A stretch of 64,000 nt of DNA from Areca catechu. Its lineage: Eukaryota > Streptophyta > Magnoliopsida > Arecales > Arecaceae. The position numbers were made by a program, and so were the translations under genes. The notes under the pieces were generated by a model that was not told the origin of the DNA, made no database searches, and saw only the letters and a list, made by a program, of their open reading frames with translations. Numbering within the stretch: the first letter of the stretch is position 1; the number at the start of each line of letters is the position of its first letter. Shown here one piece after another: positions 35,363 through 47,178 of the stretch. The stretch lies in NCBI GenBank assembly GCA_021397845.1, contig CM038044.1, positions 42,084,354 to 42,148,353 on the forward strand. The letters run 5' to 3'.

Positions 35363-36042
35363 TGATGCGGGTTGACTCTAAGACTGCTAAACATGCATGG
35401 AAAATAATAAAATAATTTTATTATGATTTTTATAATTTTATTTGCAGGCTAGATTTCCAAAGTAAAGTAAGAACTAGCGGAAAGACTAGCAGTACGAAGA
35501 ATCATCGGATCGCAGGCAAACTCATGCAAACTAATGAAAGATCCAGGACCCGAGAGTTGAGAAACTCTCAGTTTAGGATAGCTTTTCTTCATTAAATTAG
35601 AGATTGAAATTCAATTGCAGAAGAGATCACTCACAACTCTGATCGGAGCCTGGAAGAAGAAGCCTTGTTTCCCTCAAATCTGATGGCTGATATGGGCAGT
35701 CCGGGCAGCAAAGAAGGCCTCCTCATGGGAGGGGAAGCACCTTGGGGATCCTGGGTTGTCACACAAAATCCAATGGACTGATGTAGTGGCCTCTGACTCC
35801 TGGATGTGGCCTGATGGAACTCTAAAATAGGGTAACCTCCTCTCTTGTACAAAAATTGGGCTCATATTGGACTCATAACTGATATACAAAACTCAAAATA
35901 ATGACTAGGTTGAGGGTTGAGACAAATTAACTAACCTTAACTTATTACAGGACTCAATTCTAGTTGATTACAAAATTAGACATATGGCTAGGTAAACCAA
36001 ATAGGGCCCAGTAATCTGTGCCTGATCCTGGTGCCCCCACCA
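35363..36042 (-). repeat. G4 3' LTR
   Basis: Minus strand TGGTGGGGGCACCAG to CAACCCGCATCA, 680 bases. It is shorter than the 5' copy, mainly because a stretch of about 34 bases before AGAGATTGAAATTC (present at 35066-35100 and 39866-39898) is missing. Confidence 0.9.
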
Positions 36043-36050
36043 ATTCTCCC
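36043..36050 (-). other. G4 polypurine tract
   Basis: Minus strand GGGAGAAT directly before TGGTGGGGG, matching G5 (GGGAGAAT). Confidence 0.75.
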
Positions 36051-36850
36051 GAGATGGGAGGAACTTGACCCCGTCGAGTGTGGGATAACTTGGCTCTCAT
36101 AGTGCTCGAGTAGGTCTGGGTTGAGGTGCTGTAGATCCTCACGGGTGATCCACGAGTCCTCAAATTCTGGGCGACCTTGCCACCGGACCAAGTACCTCTG
36201 ATAGCCATGATTCTAGGTACATATGGATTGATCGTCCAGAATTCTCTCAATCTTTTTCTCACTATTTGGCTAATTATATATGGACACTCTGGGGTGGGTT
36301 CTCTCTCAAAGGGAGGAATAGGCTCAAGATGCTCGCTAGGTATCATTGCTAGCTCCCTAGACTCTATAAGATCTAAGATGATGAAGGTGGAGCTAATACC
36401 TAAATCAGGTAGTATCTCACGCATATAGGCATTGGGTCCATAGATATTCATTATCTTGGATGGGCCATCTTTGCGAGCAGAAATTTTTTTTACAACTACA
36501 AAATCCCCTGCAAAACTCTTTATCTCTCTTTTGGGAATTAGCCAAGTTGTTAGTTAGTTCATTAGTTATATTCAGCTTTTGACAAATTTTCATATGCATA
36601 TGCTATGCAAAGGGTAGTGCAAGTGCAGACAAACAGGTTTGGACTGTGAATTTTATTGGACTCGAGATTGACACCTAAATGACTCGACTAGACATCCTTT
36701 TTAAAGAAATTTATTGAACTCTACGGGACAAAACCTAACAGACTATAGATTTATTAGGTTTGACCCTCGCATGACATGCACATGAAAACTTACTATGTGC
36801 TTCTAGTAAATGCCAAAGGGTATGCAAGAAGTATGATGCAAACCTAACAT
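36051..36850 (-). pseudogene. G4 integrase C-terminal half and chromodomain remnant
   Basis: On the minus strand, HVRFASYFLHTLWHLLEAHS (near 36780-36840) matches the G1 integrase segment DVRFTSYFWKTLWHKLG, with the catalytic Asp region lost. It continues through a segment like INLSNETYKKLADSQ (near 36540-36600), DLGISSTFIILDLIESRE (near 36370-36410) and a chromodomain-like MVRWQGRPEFEDSWITRED (near 36130-36190). Several frameshifts. No protease, RT or RNase H precedes it: the upstream frame is gag-derived. Confidence 0.8.
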
Positions 36851-38519
36851 GTGCAAGGAATGAATGTAACATGCAAATCTCTACATGATGCAGGTGAATG
36901 GTTAAAGAAATATAAGAACACTCAAGAAAAGGCAAAAAATAAGAGGTGGATTCGGGGTTAGTCTGGCAGGAAAAGGGTTTGGGATTGATTGGATAGAATG
37001 GAATGCAAGAAGGTGTGTCATGAATTAGTCCTAGACTAATGAGGTTTATCTTATGGGGTTGATGTCCATCTAAACGGTCTACATAATTGAAGAAAGGGTC
37101 ATTGATTTCAGGAAAAAGATCAAGTGGAGTCAAAAAGGTGACTTCATCTTGAGGGCATTGATTTAAAGAGATTAAGTCCTTAATAAACTCTTCTGGTTCA
37201 TAAATCAAAGGACCGGGCTCTCTAATTGGGCTTTCTTCTAGTGGCTCCTCAAGTAAAGCTCTAATAGTGGGACTAGATTCCTCATGGTCTTCTTCCTTTA
37301 AGGGTTCTTCCACTACAAGTTGGGTGTGGTTAAAGTTAGCTAACTCTAGGGTGGCTTCAACCTAGGTATCTACTAAATCAACTAATACTGGATTGGCTTC
37401 TACCTGGGTTTCTACTAGATTAACTAACATTGGATTGGCTTCTACCTGGGTTTGGTCAGGGTCAACTGATTCTAGGGTGGTGGATTGGGTAATTTTCTGG
37501 GCCCATTGTTCAATTAAGGCCTTGAGGGTTTCTAGATTGGACTCCATGGTTGAACTAGGTTGGACTTCAGACTCAACTAATTTTGGGTTGGTTTCTATTG
37601 GGGTTTGGTTATAGTTAACTACTTCTGGGTCTTCTATAGGTGTTTCTTCCTCTAGATCTACAATAGACTTATTATCTTCATACTCCTCTACTAAACTTGG
37701 GTCAGCTTCATATATTTCTTCTTCTAGGTCATCTTGGTGAACCAATGGGGTAGTAGGAGGTGTATGGCTAAAGGAAAACTAGCTAGGGTCTAGGGTACTG
37801 ATCCTATGGGGTTCAGGCTGATTAAGGGTTATGGGTTCATAGGTTATGGGTTCAGTCCTAAGGGTTGACTCGAATTCCAAAGCTATATTATAGGCTTCCT
37901 CTAAGTTCTGAATTTGCCAATGAGATAGTTCCCACTGAATGTCTTCATGAAGGCCAGTCTCAAACCTCGATAAGGTCACTGATTCGGGTTCGTCTAGGCA
38001 ACACCTAAGGGCACATTCTTCCAATTGGGCTATATACTCTGACACAGACCTATTTCTTTGATATAACCTATTCCATTGGTGTAGAAGGCACTGTCGATAG
38101 TATGGGGGCATATACTTAGCCCTAAGCTTTAACTTCATAGCTTCCCAGGTGGTAATGGGTAGGTTGCCTATTTGATTATTGAGTCTTTCTACTTGGTCCC
38201 AGTATATTCTTGCTTGAATAGTTAGCCTGAGCTGGACAAATTAACACTTTTTCTCATCACTTAAGCCATACCATTCAAGATATTATTCCACGTCTTTTTC
38301 CCAGTCTATGTAATCCTCAGGATTTGAGGTGCCACTAAAGGTGGGTACTTGATAATTGGGCTTCCTATAGTTAGACTTCTGGTAAGGGTCAGAGTATTGG
38401 GTTCTCCTAGGGTTGGGCTCCCTATATGGATCAGAGTATTGGGCTCTCCTAGGGTTGGACTTCATGGTCACACTAGTTGGGTTTGATTAAGTCTACTAGT
38501 ATTGGGTTCCTAATATAGT
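36851..38519 (-). pseudogene. gag: G4 gag with long acidic tail
   Basis: The minus-strand frame starts near 38465-38519 (exact start unclear). It has repeated RR(A/T)QYSDPY units, then capsid motifs (YIDWEKDVE near 38290; LHEDIQWELSHWQIQNLEEA near 37900-37960). No zinc knuckle is visible. Beyond TAG near 37776 the same frame continues: EEEIYEADPSLVEEYED, equivalent to the acidic end of G1 gag, then tandem QVEANPxLVxLV units (near 37370-37460), a TAG near 37361, and an E/P-rich stretch to about 36900. The extended tail is absent from G1 and G3. Confidence 0.75.
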
Positions 38520-39606
38520 GGTCATGCAACAAATCAAACAATCAAAATGAAATGATGCAACCAAGCATGCAAAAGAGAAAGAAAAGGCTAGTATAATCTA
38601 GGGTTTCCTAGACCTAGAGCCAGAAACTGGGTGGGTCAGCTCAACTTACACCTAACCCAATAGCTAATCCTTCCACTGGACAGGTAGGGGGTGGGAGTGT
38701 GGGAGGCCCCTCCTGCTTTCACAGGGACCTAATTAAAAACCACAACACAACTTAGGTCATTTGACTCTGGACCCCAAGCCTTAGACACCAGCTTTCAGTA
38801 ATAGCTAAAAGGTTAAATGCACTAGTTGGCCCACACAGCTCGGACCCGACCTGTTGATGTCTCCTAGCCCACTAGGGCAAATTAGGTCTAATCAATTTTA
38901 ATTAAGGCTTGGGTGGAAATGCTGAGTGGTTATTTTGGGCCCAGGACAGGTTATGACCTCCTGCCCTGATGTTATATAGATTGCCCTTAAGATTAAATTA
39001 ACAAATGATGAACAATCAATGGTCCTGATGCAATCTAAAACAATCAGAAAATAAAATAATTTTTTAATTAATTTATGAGATGTCAAGTTAAGTTTAAGTT
39101 TACTAGGGTTAGCAAACAAGGTTTGGCTTGGGATTGGGGGGTTTGGAAGTTGATTAGGTTTGAGTTAGTCAAGTTGCAGAATGTAGCAGAAATCAGAAAA
39201 ATTAGGGTTCAGATGATGTAGAATTTGATACAGATCCTGATGCATAAAAAATTCAAAAAAAAATCTGGAACAGAGGATGGACGGTGTTGATGATGTCTAC
39301 TAAATTTCATGCAGAACAAAAATCATATGATGATGCAAACCTAGGGTTTTCTAGACTATTGTAGAAATTATCAGAATACTGTTAGGGTTCCTATTATACC
39401 AAATTTTAGAGATTTAGGGTTTCAGTAAAAAAAATTAAAAATTTATATAAAATAAAGGCCTCAACAGAGAACAATTCATGCAAATTTAAAATAAAAACAA
39501 AATTTTTAAATGGTCAAAAACAAATGAAAAACTGAAACTTAATGCAGTGGACAGAATGCTGAAATTAGGGTTTGTGATTGCAATGCAAATAAAAACTATC
39601 CTAAAT
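38520..39606 (-). other. G4 leader
   Basis: Untranslated, AT-rich, with no supported gene. Around 38640-38790 it keeps part of the leader block found in G1, C1 and others (minus strand GCTGGTGTCTAAGG and a pyrimidine stretch near CCCCCTACCTGTCC). Confidence 0.6.
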
Positions 39607-39620
39607 CCGCTCTGATACCA
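39607..39620 (-). other. G4 primer-binding site
   Basis: Plus CCGCTCTGATACCA, minus TGGTATCAGAGCGG, three bases inside the 5' LTR end. Confidence 0.93.
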
Positions 39621-39623
39621 AAC

Positions 39624-40336
39624 TGATGCAGGATGACTCTAAGACTACTAAACATACATGAAAAATAATAAAACAATTTTATTATGATTTTTATAATTTT
39701 ATTTGTAGGCTAGATTTCCAAAGTAAAGTAAGAACTAGCAGAAAGACTAGCAGTATGAAGAATCATCGGATCGCAGGAAAACTCATGCAAACTAATGAAA
39801 GATCCAGGACCCGAGAGTTGAGAAACTCTCGGTTTAGGATAGCTTTTCTTCATTAAATCATAAAATAAGAGTTGGGAAGGTTTCTTACCAGTCAGAGATT
39901 GAAATTCAATTGCAGAAGAGATCACTCACAACTCTGATCGGAGCCTGGAAGAAGAAGCCTTGTTTCCCTCAAATCTGATGGCTGATCTGTGTAGTCCAGG
40001 CAGCAAAGAAAGCCTCCTCTTGGGAGGGGAAGCACCTCGGGGATCCTGGGTTATCACACAAAATTTAATGGGCTGATGTAGTGGCCTCTAACTCTTGGAT
40101 GTGGCCGGTAGAACTCCAAAATAGGGTAACCTCCTCTCTTGTATAAAAATTGGGCTCATATTAGACTCATAACTGATATACAAAACTCAAAATAATAACT
40201 AGGTTGAGGGTTGAGACAAATCAACTAACCTCAACTTATTACAGGACTCAATTCTAGTTGATTACAAAATTTGATACATGGCTAGGTAAACCAAATAGGG
40301 CCCAGTAATCTATGTCTGATCCTGGTGCCCCCACCA
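39624..40336 (-). repeat. G4 5' LTR
   Basis: Minus strand from TGGTGGGGGCACCAGG to CATCCTGCATCA, 713 bases, the most complete of three G4 LTR copies. The base to its right begins the target duplicate GGTAT and G3 integrase. Confidence 0.93.
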
Positions 40337-40341
40337 GGTAT

Positions 40342-41011
40342 AAACCTAGAAAACCTTTAGATCTCATTCCTTTTCTCATGCATGAACGTATTTTAGAGTC
40401 TGCTAAGTCATATGCTGAACATGTTAGAGAGTTGCATAAAGAAATAAGTAAAAACATTAATGAAAGCAACGAATCTTATAAACATATGGCCGATACTAAA
40501 AGAAGACTCAAGGAATACAATGAAGGAGACTTTGTTATGGTTAAACTATGACTTGAACCATGAAGAAGTTACATGCTCGTAGTAGTGGACCATACAAAGT
40601 GATTAAGAAAATTTGATCTAATGCCTATGTGCTCGAGATACCACCTGAACTAGGCATTAGCTTTACTTTCAACATTTCATACCTTATTGAGTATAGGGAG
40701 CCAACGTTGATTCCTAGTGAGCCATTTGGGCCTAATCCTGTCCTTCAGAGTGAATCAACCCAAGTGTGTCCACCTACCAGACCACCAATCCGGAGAGACA
40801 ACATTGAGTAGATCTTGGATGACAAGATCATTGCTACCCGAAGCAAAGATTACCAACGGTATCTAGTTCGATGGCAAGGATGACCTGAAACTGATGATTC
40901 TTGGATCACCAGAGAGGACTTAATGAGAGTTGACCTAGACTTGCTAGAGCACTATCATAGCGATATTGATCCCTACTCGATAGGGTCGAGTTCCTCCCAT
41001 CCAGGAACAAT
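40342..41011 (+). pseudogene. pol: G3 pol, 3' end (integrase C-terminus, chromodomain)
   Basis: Resumes as KPRKPLDLIPF, matching G1 (KPHTPLDLAPL). LHKEISKNINESNESYKHMA follows, then a break near 40550 with loss of a few codons, MLEIPPELGISFTFNIS, and a chromodomain YQRYLVRWQG*PETDDSWIT (about 40850-40915) with stops near 40810 and 40881. The G1 stop codon (TACTAG) is TACTCG here, so the frame runs on into the LTR. Confidence 0.9.
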
Positions 41012-42678
41012 TGGTCTGGACACAGGGCCAAAAAATATCGACAGGTTGAACCCACATCCCTGTGGATCACTTGTGAATAAAGCTCTGGACCTAACCCCTT
41101 TTACCATGTAAATATTTTATTTTATTTTCTATTATTTTGGGTTAGTTAGGGTTAGCCCTTTTTACCAACTGTAATTAGGGTTTTGTTATTTAGCCTTTTG
41201 GGCTAAACCCATTTTACCACATTATTCAAAACCCAATTTATAAGTTGTGTCAAATCCTATTGGGCCAAATCCTGTTTACCAATCTATTCTTTTTGTTATA
41301 TAAGGTTAAGCCTTTTGATCAATTGATCAATTGTGCTTTAGTTATTTGGTTTGAGTCTTGTAAAAATTAGTTATTTAGTCCTGTATTATAATGGGGACCC
41401 GATTAAAGACCCATGTGACTTTATGTGCATCCAATTGAAGGCCCATGTGCAATCCAAGATAAGCCATGTGCTAGCCTAAGACAAGCCATGTGCTAGGCCA
41501 AGTCAATTTATTTTAGCACCATCTTGCTAGATTTTTGGACATCACTGCCACATCACCAGGGAACATCAGCATATGTCATTTTAGGACAACTTCATACTCC
41601 ATGTCACACCTTTTGGCTGGCCCATGTGAGAAGAAATTAGCATCCAAGTGAGAAATATTTAGTGCCTCCTTTTTAAGATAAGTGTGAAGGACTCCTCTTA
41701 ATTGGCGCCCTCCACTCAAGTTATTCCATGCCAAAAATGAAGAGTTCGGCCAAGCAATTTCTCCTCTTCTTTGATGCCATTTGCTAGAGAATTTCAAGCC
41801 AAATTACTTCATCTCAAGTGTTGGAGGTCCAAGGGTTTCTACTCCTAGCATTTCACTTAAACAGGTTGCCAGCTGCTTAAGTCTTCAGAACTCAAGAGTT
41901 TCATCAAAATTCTTAAGTCTTCTCCAATCCAAACTGAAGAGTCCAGGCCACATTGACTATAATTCCAAGAGTTGTAGTCCAAGGAAGAAGGAGTTTACTA
42001 TTTGAATCCCTTACATCATTGATTACGGGTCTATAAATACCCATCAATCCCTTGTAATTTTAATTCATTATTCATCAATAAAGAAATTCTGCCAAATTTT
42101 TTCTTCCTTTGCTGTGTGCATCGTGGGGTGTGAGGCCCTTTTTCCATTTTTCTACAGAACATCGCAGGGTGCAAGTTCCTAATTATCTTATCTATCCAGC
42201 CAACAAGAAGACCCAACCATCACTTCGAACCATTCCCTTTCCTTCTTTTCTTTTCATTGCTGATTCCTAACTTGAATTTCCTTTGTTGAGTGTTTGCAGG
42301 TGATTAGGAATGAAGTTAGGAGTTCTTGCCTCAGAACTGGCATTGCTCGGAAGATCGGAGCCCGAGATCAAGTTCTAGAAACCCTGCCGCGACAATCTTG
42401 AGAGTTCTGTTAGTCTGAAGAATCGATCTTCGTTGGTAACTTTAAACTTGTTCCCCCTATTTAGTTTTTGATTAGTTGAAAGTTAATCCTAGTTTCGGTG
42501 GTTTCTTAGCCACCAGATCCTGTTTCATTAGTTATTTTGTTAGGTTTACTTGTGCAGGTAGTTAATTAAACTAGTTTTCTTCATTGCTCCTTCAAGTCTT
42601 CTTTTAAAATCCGAAAAAAAGTAAAAATTATTTTATGTTAATTAGGTTAATTAGGCTTTAATTATTTGTCCCGCATCA
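41012..42678 (+). repeat. G3 3' LTR
   Basis: TGGTCTGGACACAGG to TTGTCCCGCATCA, about 1.67 kb. It follows the same pre-LTR text as G1 (GGGTCGAGTTCCTCCCA). TATAAATA at 42032-42039 is a likely promoter. No gene supported inside; frames at 41576-41797 and 41781-42005 are incidental. Confidence 0.85.
42032..42039 (+). promoter_or_regulatory. Putative TATA box in G3 LTR
   Basis: TATAAATA followed about 20-30 bases later by CCTTGTAATTTTAATTCATT. The same arrangement (CTATAAATACCC, then CCTTGTAATTG) occurs in G5 at 43641-43680, supporting a shared promoter layout. Confidence 0.5.
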
Positions 42679-42928
42679 CCATCCCTGAGTGTCCACTAAA
42701 TTAGCCTGAAAAAGAAAAAGATTGAGCATATCCTGGATGACCAAGCTATTAGTACCCGGATCAAAGGCTACCATGTTACTTGGTTTGTTGGCAAGGTTGA
42801 CCAGATTATGAGGACTCGTGGATCACTCAGTAGGATCCATAATGCCTCAACCCAGACCCGTTGGAGCAGTACTAGAGCCAGATTGACCTTTGCTCAACAG
42901 GGTCGAGTTCCTTCCATCCTGGGAGAAT
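42679..42928 (+). pseudogene. G5 pol 3' end (chromodomain remnant)
   Basis: The frame from about 42700 reads KKKKIEHILDDQAISTRIKG, matching the start of the G1 chromodomain segment (IEKILDDQVISTRNRG). Then it is degenerate, ending in the shared pre-LTR text GGGTCGAGTTCCTTCCA and purine tract GGGAGAAT. It is the host of the G3 insertion. Confidence 0.85.
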
Positions 42929-44566
42929 TGATAGGGACATCAGGATCAGACAAGGATCTCAGGATTCCATAAAGATCTCAAATTCATGTGTTGGGTAGTC
43001 GGTCATTTTTTTGTATTAAGTCCATTAGGTCAAATGAGTCCAATGAGTCCATTTGCTCACACGAGTCTTGAGTCCTATAATAAAGATTGAGTCCTGTAAT
43101 AAAGTGAGTCAATTGAGTCTAATTGAGTTCACTGAGTCAGTTGAGTTGAGTCCAGTTGTTTCAAGTCAAGTTCTGTAATTTTGGTTTTCATTCAAGTCAT
43201 GTGCAAGAGGAGAGTCACCAGACTAAAAGATTCACCAAGCCCCCCCAACCAAAGCTAGGCTTTATGCACCTGGGCCCCTACTTAGGCTCCAGCCTATGTG
43301 CCAGGGCCCCTTTCATGCCACCCAAGACCATAATGTAGGGTGCCTCCCAAGCCCCATGAAGTTGGCGCCCCAGCCAAGTCCAAGCCTCATGTAGTTGGCA
43401 CCCCAGCCTATGAAGAAGTGGTGCCCCTCCCAGGCCAACTCCTTGGCACCCTAGTCCAGCCCATAACAGATGGCACCCCTCTCAGCCCAACCATCCTTGG
43501 TGCCCCTCCCAGCCCAGCATGGAGTCATGTAGCCCAAGCCCAAGCGGAGTCAACTGTCCAAGTCCAACAGGGAATTGAGTTTCTTGGCCCTCAAGTTTTG
43601 TAATCCCAATCTGTTAGGGAGTTTAGAGACCTGGGTGAATCTATAAATACCCACCCCCTTTTCCTTGTAATTGATAACTTTTGATGAATGAAAATTTGAG
43701 AGTTTTGCTTTATTTTCCATGCTTTCTAAGCATTAACGCTCCATGAGGGAGAGGGTGTGAGGCCCATATATTCTTTCAAACCCTTGTTCCTTCCAAACCC
43801 TAGTCACCTCCTTGTTTCTTCTTCCAAGCAAACCCTAGCCCTAGGCCGCCCCATCCCTTCTTCACAATCCCTAGGATGCCCATCATCTTTTAATCTAGCT
43901 GCCCCTTCTTTCTTCCTACACTTGGCCACCCCTTCTTCTCTCATCAAGACCCTAGGCCGTAGGTTCTTTTTCAAGTCCAAGGTGTGCAAGTTCTTCTCCT
44001 TTGCTAGGAGGCCAGGCGTCCTCCTCCTCCAGGCCACCCCTCTAAGAATCAGGCATCCATCACCCTATCCAAGCCCCTAGCCATCTTCTTGTCTTCTCTT
44101 TTCTTCCACTTCTCATTTTATATTTTTCCTATCTTCTACATCCCTAACCCTTGACATTTGCAGGATCCATCCAATGCTACGCCCTTTGGACGAGGTTTTC
44201 CTTACCCCCGAAACCAGCTGATAAAAAGCTGGTGGATCTGCAAGAAAGTTGCTTTGTCATCCAGGCTCCGATCCGAGACGTGAGATCACTTCTACCATGC
44301 AAGGAGAATCATTGCTAGGTAAACTAACCCTTCCCTACTCACTTTTTCTGTTGTATTTAACTTGAACATGTGCCTAATAGGTGTTTCTTAACCCTAGGAT
44401 CCTTCATTTTTTTTATCACTTTGTTAGAATCTTGCTATGCGAGTAGAACCTAGTCTTTGCATGAAAACCCTAGTTGTTCTTAGTCTCTTCTCGGCAATAA
44501 AACCATTAAAAATTTAGAAAATATTCCTCTCATATAATTTGATTTTCTCATGTTCATCCCGCATCC
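42929..44566 (+). repeat. G5 3' LTR
   Basis: TGATAGGGACATCAGG to GTTCATCCCGCATCC, about 1.64 kb; the last base is C where related LTRs have A. TATAAATA at 43642-43649. Pro-rich open frames at 43340-43603 and 43757-44080 come from CCC-rich repeats (GGCACCCC, GGTGCC) and are not supported as genes. The sequence after it is copia LTR. Confidence 0.85.
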
Positions 44567-44801
44567 TTTGTATGCTATCTTGTTCCTCAATAGAAGGTAA
44601 TGAGTAGGTCAACAAGGAATCGATCACCCATGGTAAGAGGAGAATTTATCCCATGAAATCTCTTCGATTGTTGACTTAGGAAGTCTTTGGTCAAAGCATG
44701 ATGAGATTAGATAGGATTTCTAATCCTTCATCGATCGAGTCTTCATTATCAAATTGAGATTCGAAAGGATTAAGTGCTAGGATTTGACATTTATCTATTA
44801 T
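44567..44801 (+). repeat. C3: copia LTR fragment between G5 and C4
   Basis: Contains GAAGGTAATGAGTAGGTCAA and GAATCGATCAC as in the C1 LTR. More closely it is the reverse complement of C4 LTR sequence at about 46428-46650 (for example AAGTGCTAGGATTTGA). It is therefore an older LTR of the C4 family in plus orientation, into which both G5 and C4 inserted. The rest lies outside the window. Confidence 0.8.
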
Positions 44802-47178
44802 TGGATTTTGGTGATGCAGTGAAAGCATGGATTTCAAAAATTTTCATTTTTGAAACTCCAATGACTTGAAACCCTAAGCCCGAGATCACTTATTCATTAT
44901 AATAAACAAGTCACTAAATTAGGGTTCAGAAAAATACCTGGAACACTATTTTTTTTTCTTTCCACTAGGCTCATAAATGCAAGCCCTCTAGAGGTGATCT
45001 ACACAGGAATTAAACCTAGGAACCACTCTTTTGTAGGTTGCTTGATCAACTGGGACTCTTCTGATAGCCGTTCAACCTTCAGCAGCCTTTCTTTCCTTGC
45101 TTAGATCTACGCCCTTCAACAGAGCACTTCAAGCCCTTTCTAGATCTACTCTCATCTTTTTCTAATACTTCCTAATTCTCTTCCTAAGCCCTTGTCTTAA
45201 AATGGTAGACTTGTCTCAAGACAAAGACCTAAGTCCTAACAAGGGAAGGAAGAGACAAGGAAGATAGAGTGTAAGAGAGTTTGGAGTGTGTATGAAAGAA
45301 AGATAATCTTTGAGATATTTTCTCTCAGCATAACACCATAGGCTATTTATAAGAGAAGGGGGGCCGCCAATTATGCCTCTTCATCAACCTTTGATCTGTT
45401 TATCAACAGATCAAATAAGACCCTTCATTAAGAAGGAGTCTTATCTTGAAGAGTCAAGACCTTTCATGCGCCAACCACCGTTAGTTCCTTCTGATTATTT
45501 TGGGATTTTTTTCTTCATGCCACATGGCATGTAACTGATGATAAGACTTATCAATTGGCATGGAAATGAAAAGACTTATCCATCTGATAAGTTCCTTAAA
45601 GCAAAAAGACTCTCTGCTATCATAACTGGCGGCAACAGTGAAGGGATGCAACCCCTCACTTCATGCGCACCAAAAACTTCTCTGACATATGCTACCTTTA
45701 ACCAGTCAAAGTATATCCAACATGGGTGTCAAATGAAAGGGGATTAAATGTACTTTATCATCATATAAGTGGTTATCAGGGAAAAGGACTCTTGGTCCTT
45801 CTGTGCCCCTTTATTTGTTGAGTACTCAATTTTGGTGCCTAGAACCCATGCTATTAGAACTATTGATATATGGTGCATAAAATATCAAAAAATTATTAGA
45901 TAAATTCTGATAATTTCATCCTACTTAGGACTCAACCCAATTTAGGTCTCCCATAAATTGGTTAGTCCATTTAGCAACCTTTTAGACCCAATTCAATTAG
46001 GTTAGGAGATTAGGTCAGCATGCACATGCTAGTATGCAATCTAGCTAACAAATTAGGATCCCATGATCCTAATTAAATGTTAATTAACTTCCTAGGTCAA
46101 TTCTTGAATGTGTGTGACCCTTTGGGTTTCACATCTAGCCAGCAATAGGTCTAGGTTCCAACCAATTCGATCCAATCGAATCCAATTGACCTAATTAGGT
46201 CAAATTGAGCTAACCTAAGTTGCCAATTCGAACCAGCTTTCGAATTGACTCATGAATTCAATCCAATTGATTTAGAAAATCTACAAGAAATGATTAATGT
46301 CTAGCAACATGTCATGCCTACCTGGAAGATGAAGAATTTGGTAGAAATTATCAAAATATCCTTCAGTGAAAAGTTACCATGCAATTCAATCTTTCGATCT
46401 CCCTTTATCCCAAATAAGTGATGGATATGGATAATTATCAAATCCTAGCACTTAGTCTTTTAGAATCTCACTTCGATAATGATGACTTTACTAATGACTT
46501 ATTAGAAATTACTTCTAATCTCATTCTACTTTGATCAAAGACTCCTTGAGTCATCAATCGAAGAGATTACATGGGATAACACTTCCTCTTACTAGGAATG
46601 ATCGATTCCTTATTGATCCACTCACATCCTTTGTACACCTTCCACCATATCTGAGAACACCCCGTACATGACTCATTGTCATGAGTCAGTATGAACCAAA
46701 ACATGGCTTAGTGTGCATAAGGAACCATGGTGATCTCAGGTCTAAAGACCACTTGCATAACTTCCACTATGAGAACTATCTTTTGATAAGTAGTAAGACT
46801 TCCATAAGATATTGTCAGTATAGATCAGTTCTGTGAACTCATATCCTGATGAACACCCTTATCCTTGTATTAGTATCTCTACACAAGTGGCTATGAGACC
46901 AACCACCCTCTCCATCGAGCATACATAGAATAAGCTAGTCTTTCTGGAAGCATCGATCCTCGAATCGATGATACTACGACTACGAACCTTTTAGATTAGA
47001 GTTTATAGGAACTTAGGTCTCACTGTTATGATCTCCATCATAATCCTAATTTTATTGTCCTAATCTATGGGGTTCATCATAATCTTTAAATAAAACATAG
47101 CAGTATGATGAAATAAAATGCCTTTATTAATATTATAATATCATACATGAGTTGGAAGATTACTAAAATACCCTTACA
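44802..47178 (-). repeat. C4 3' LTR
   Basis: Left end TGGATTTTGGTGATGCAG matches the right copy TGGGTTTCAGTGATGCAA at 51985. The right boundary, minus-strand TGTAAGGGTATTTTAG, is inferred from total length (2377, against about 2370-2396 in C1) and from ATTAATAAAGGCATTTT, equivalent to CTAATAAAGGCATTATT near the C1 LTR start. Minus-strand CTTATAAATAG near 45346-45356 may be the promoter box. Confidence 0.85.

Larger units (their letters stand above)
34832..40336 (-). mobile_element. G4: pol-deleted gypsy derivative with an extra LTR
   Basis: Minus-strand element inside G3 integrase. Order on the minus strand: 5' LTR (39624-40336), PBS, leader, gag with long acidic tail, a remnant of integrase and chromodomain, polypurine tract, 3' LTR (35363-36042), then a second truncated LTR (34832-35362). 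Flanks GGGAT (34827-34831) and GGTAT (40337-40341) are a target duplication with one change. Protease, RT, RNase H and the front of integrase are missing, so it depended on other elements to move. Confidence 0.93.
31005..42678 (+). mobile_element. G3: Ty3/gypsy chromovirus, split by G4
   Basis: Visible parts are gag from mid-gene, pol, and 3' LTR; G4 occupies 34832-40336 within the integrase region. The left part of gag, leader and 5' LTR are displaced beyond the left window edge by C2. It resembles G1 throughout but is more degraded. The right flank after the LTR is pol sequence of another gypsy element (G5). Confidence 0.92.

Noticed and set aside
37393..37614. Plus-strand frame with repeated STWV/LTNIG-like units
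   Set aside because: It is the antisense shadow of the tandem repeats in the G4 gag tail.
43340..44080. Pro-rich plus-strand frames after the chromodomain of G5
   Set aside because: They fall inside the G5 LTR, produced by CCC-rich repeat text.
45538..45747. 69-residue plus-strand frame
   Set aside because: Inside the C4 LTR and antisense to it; no domain.
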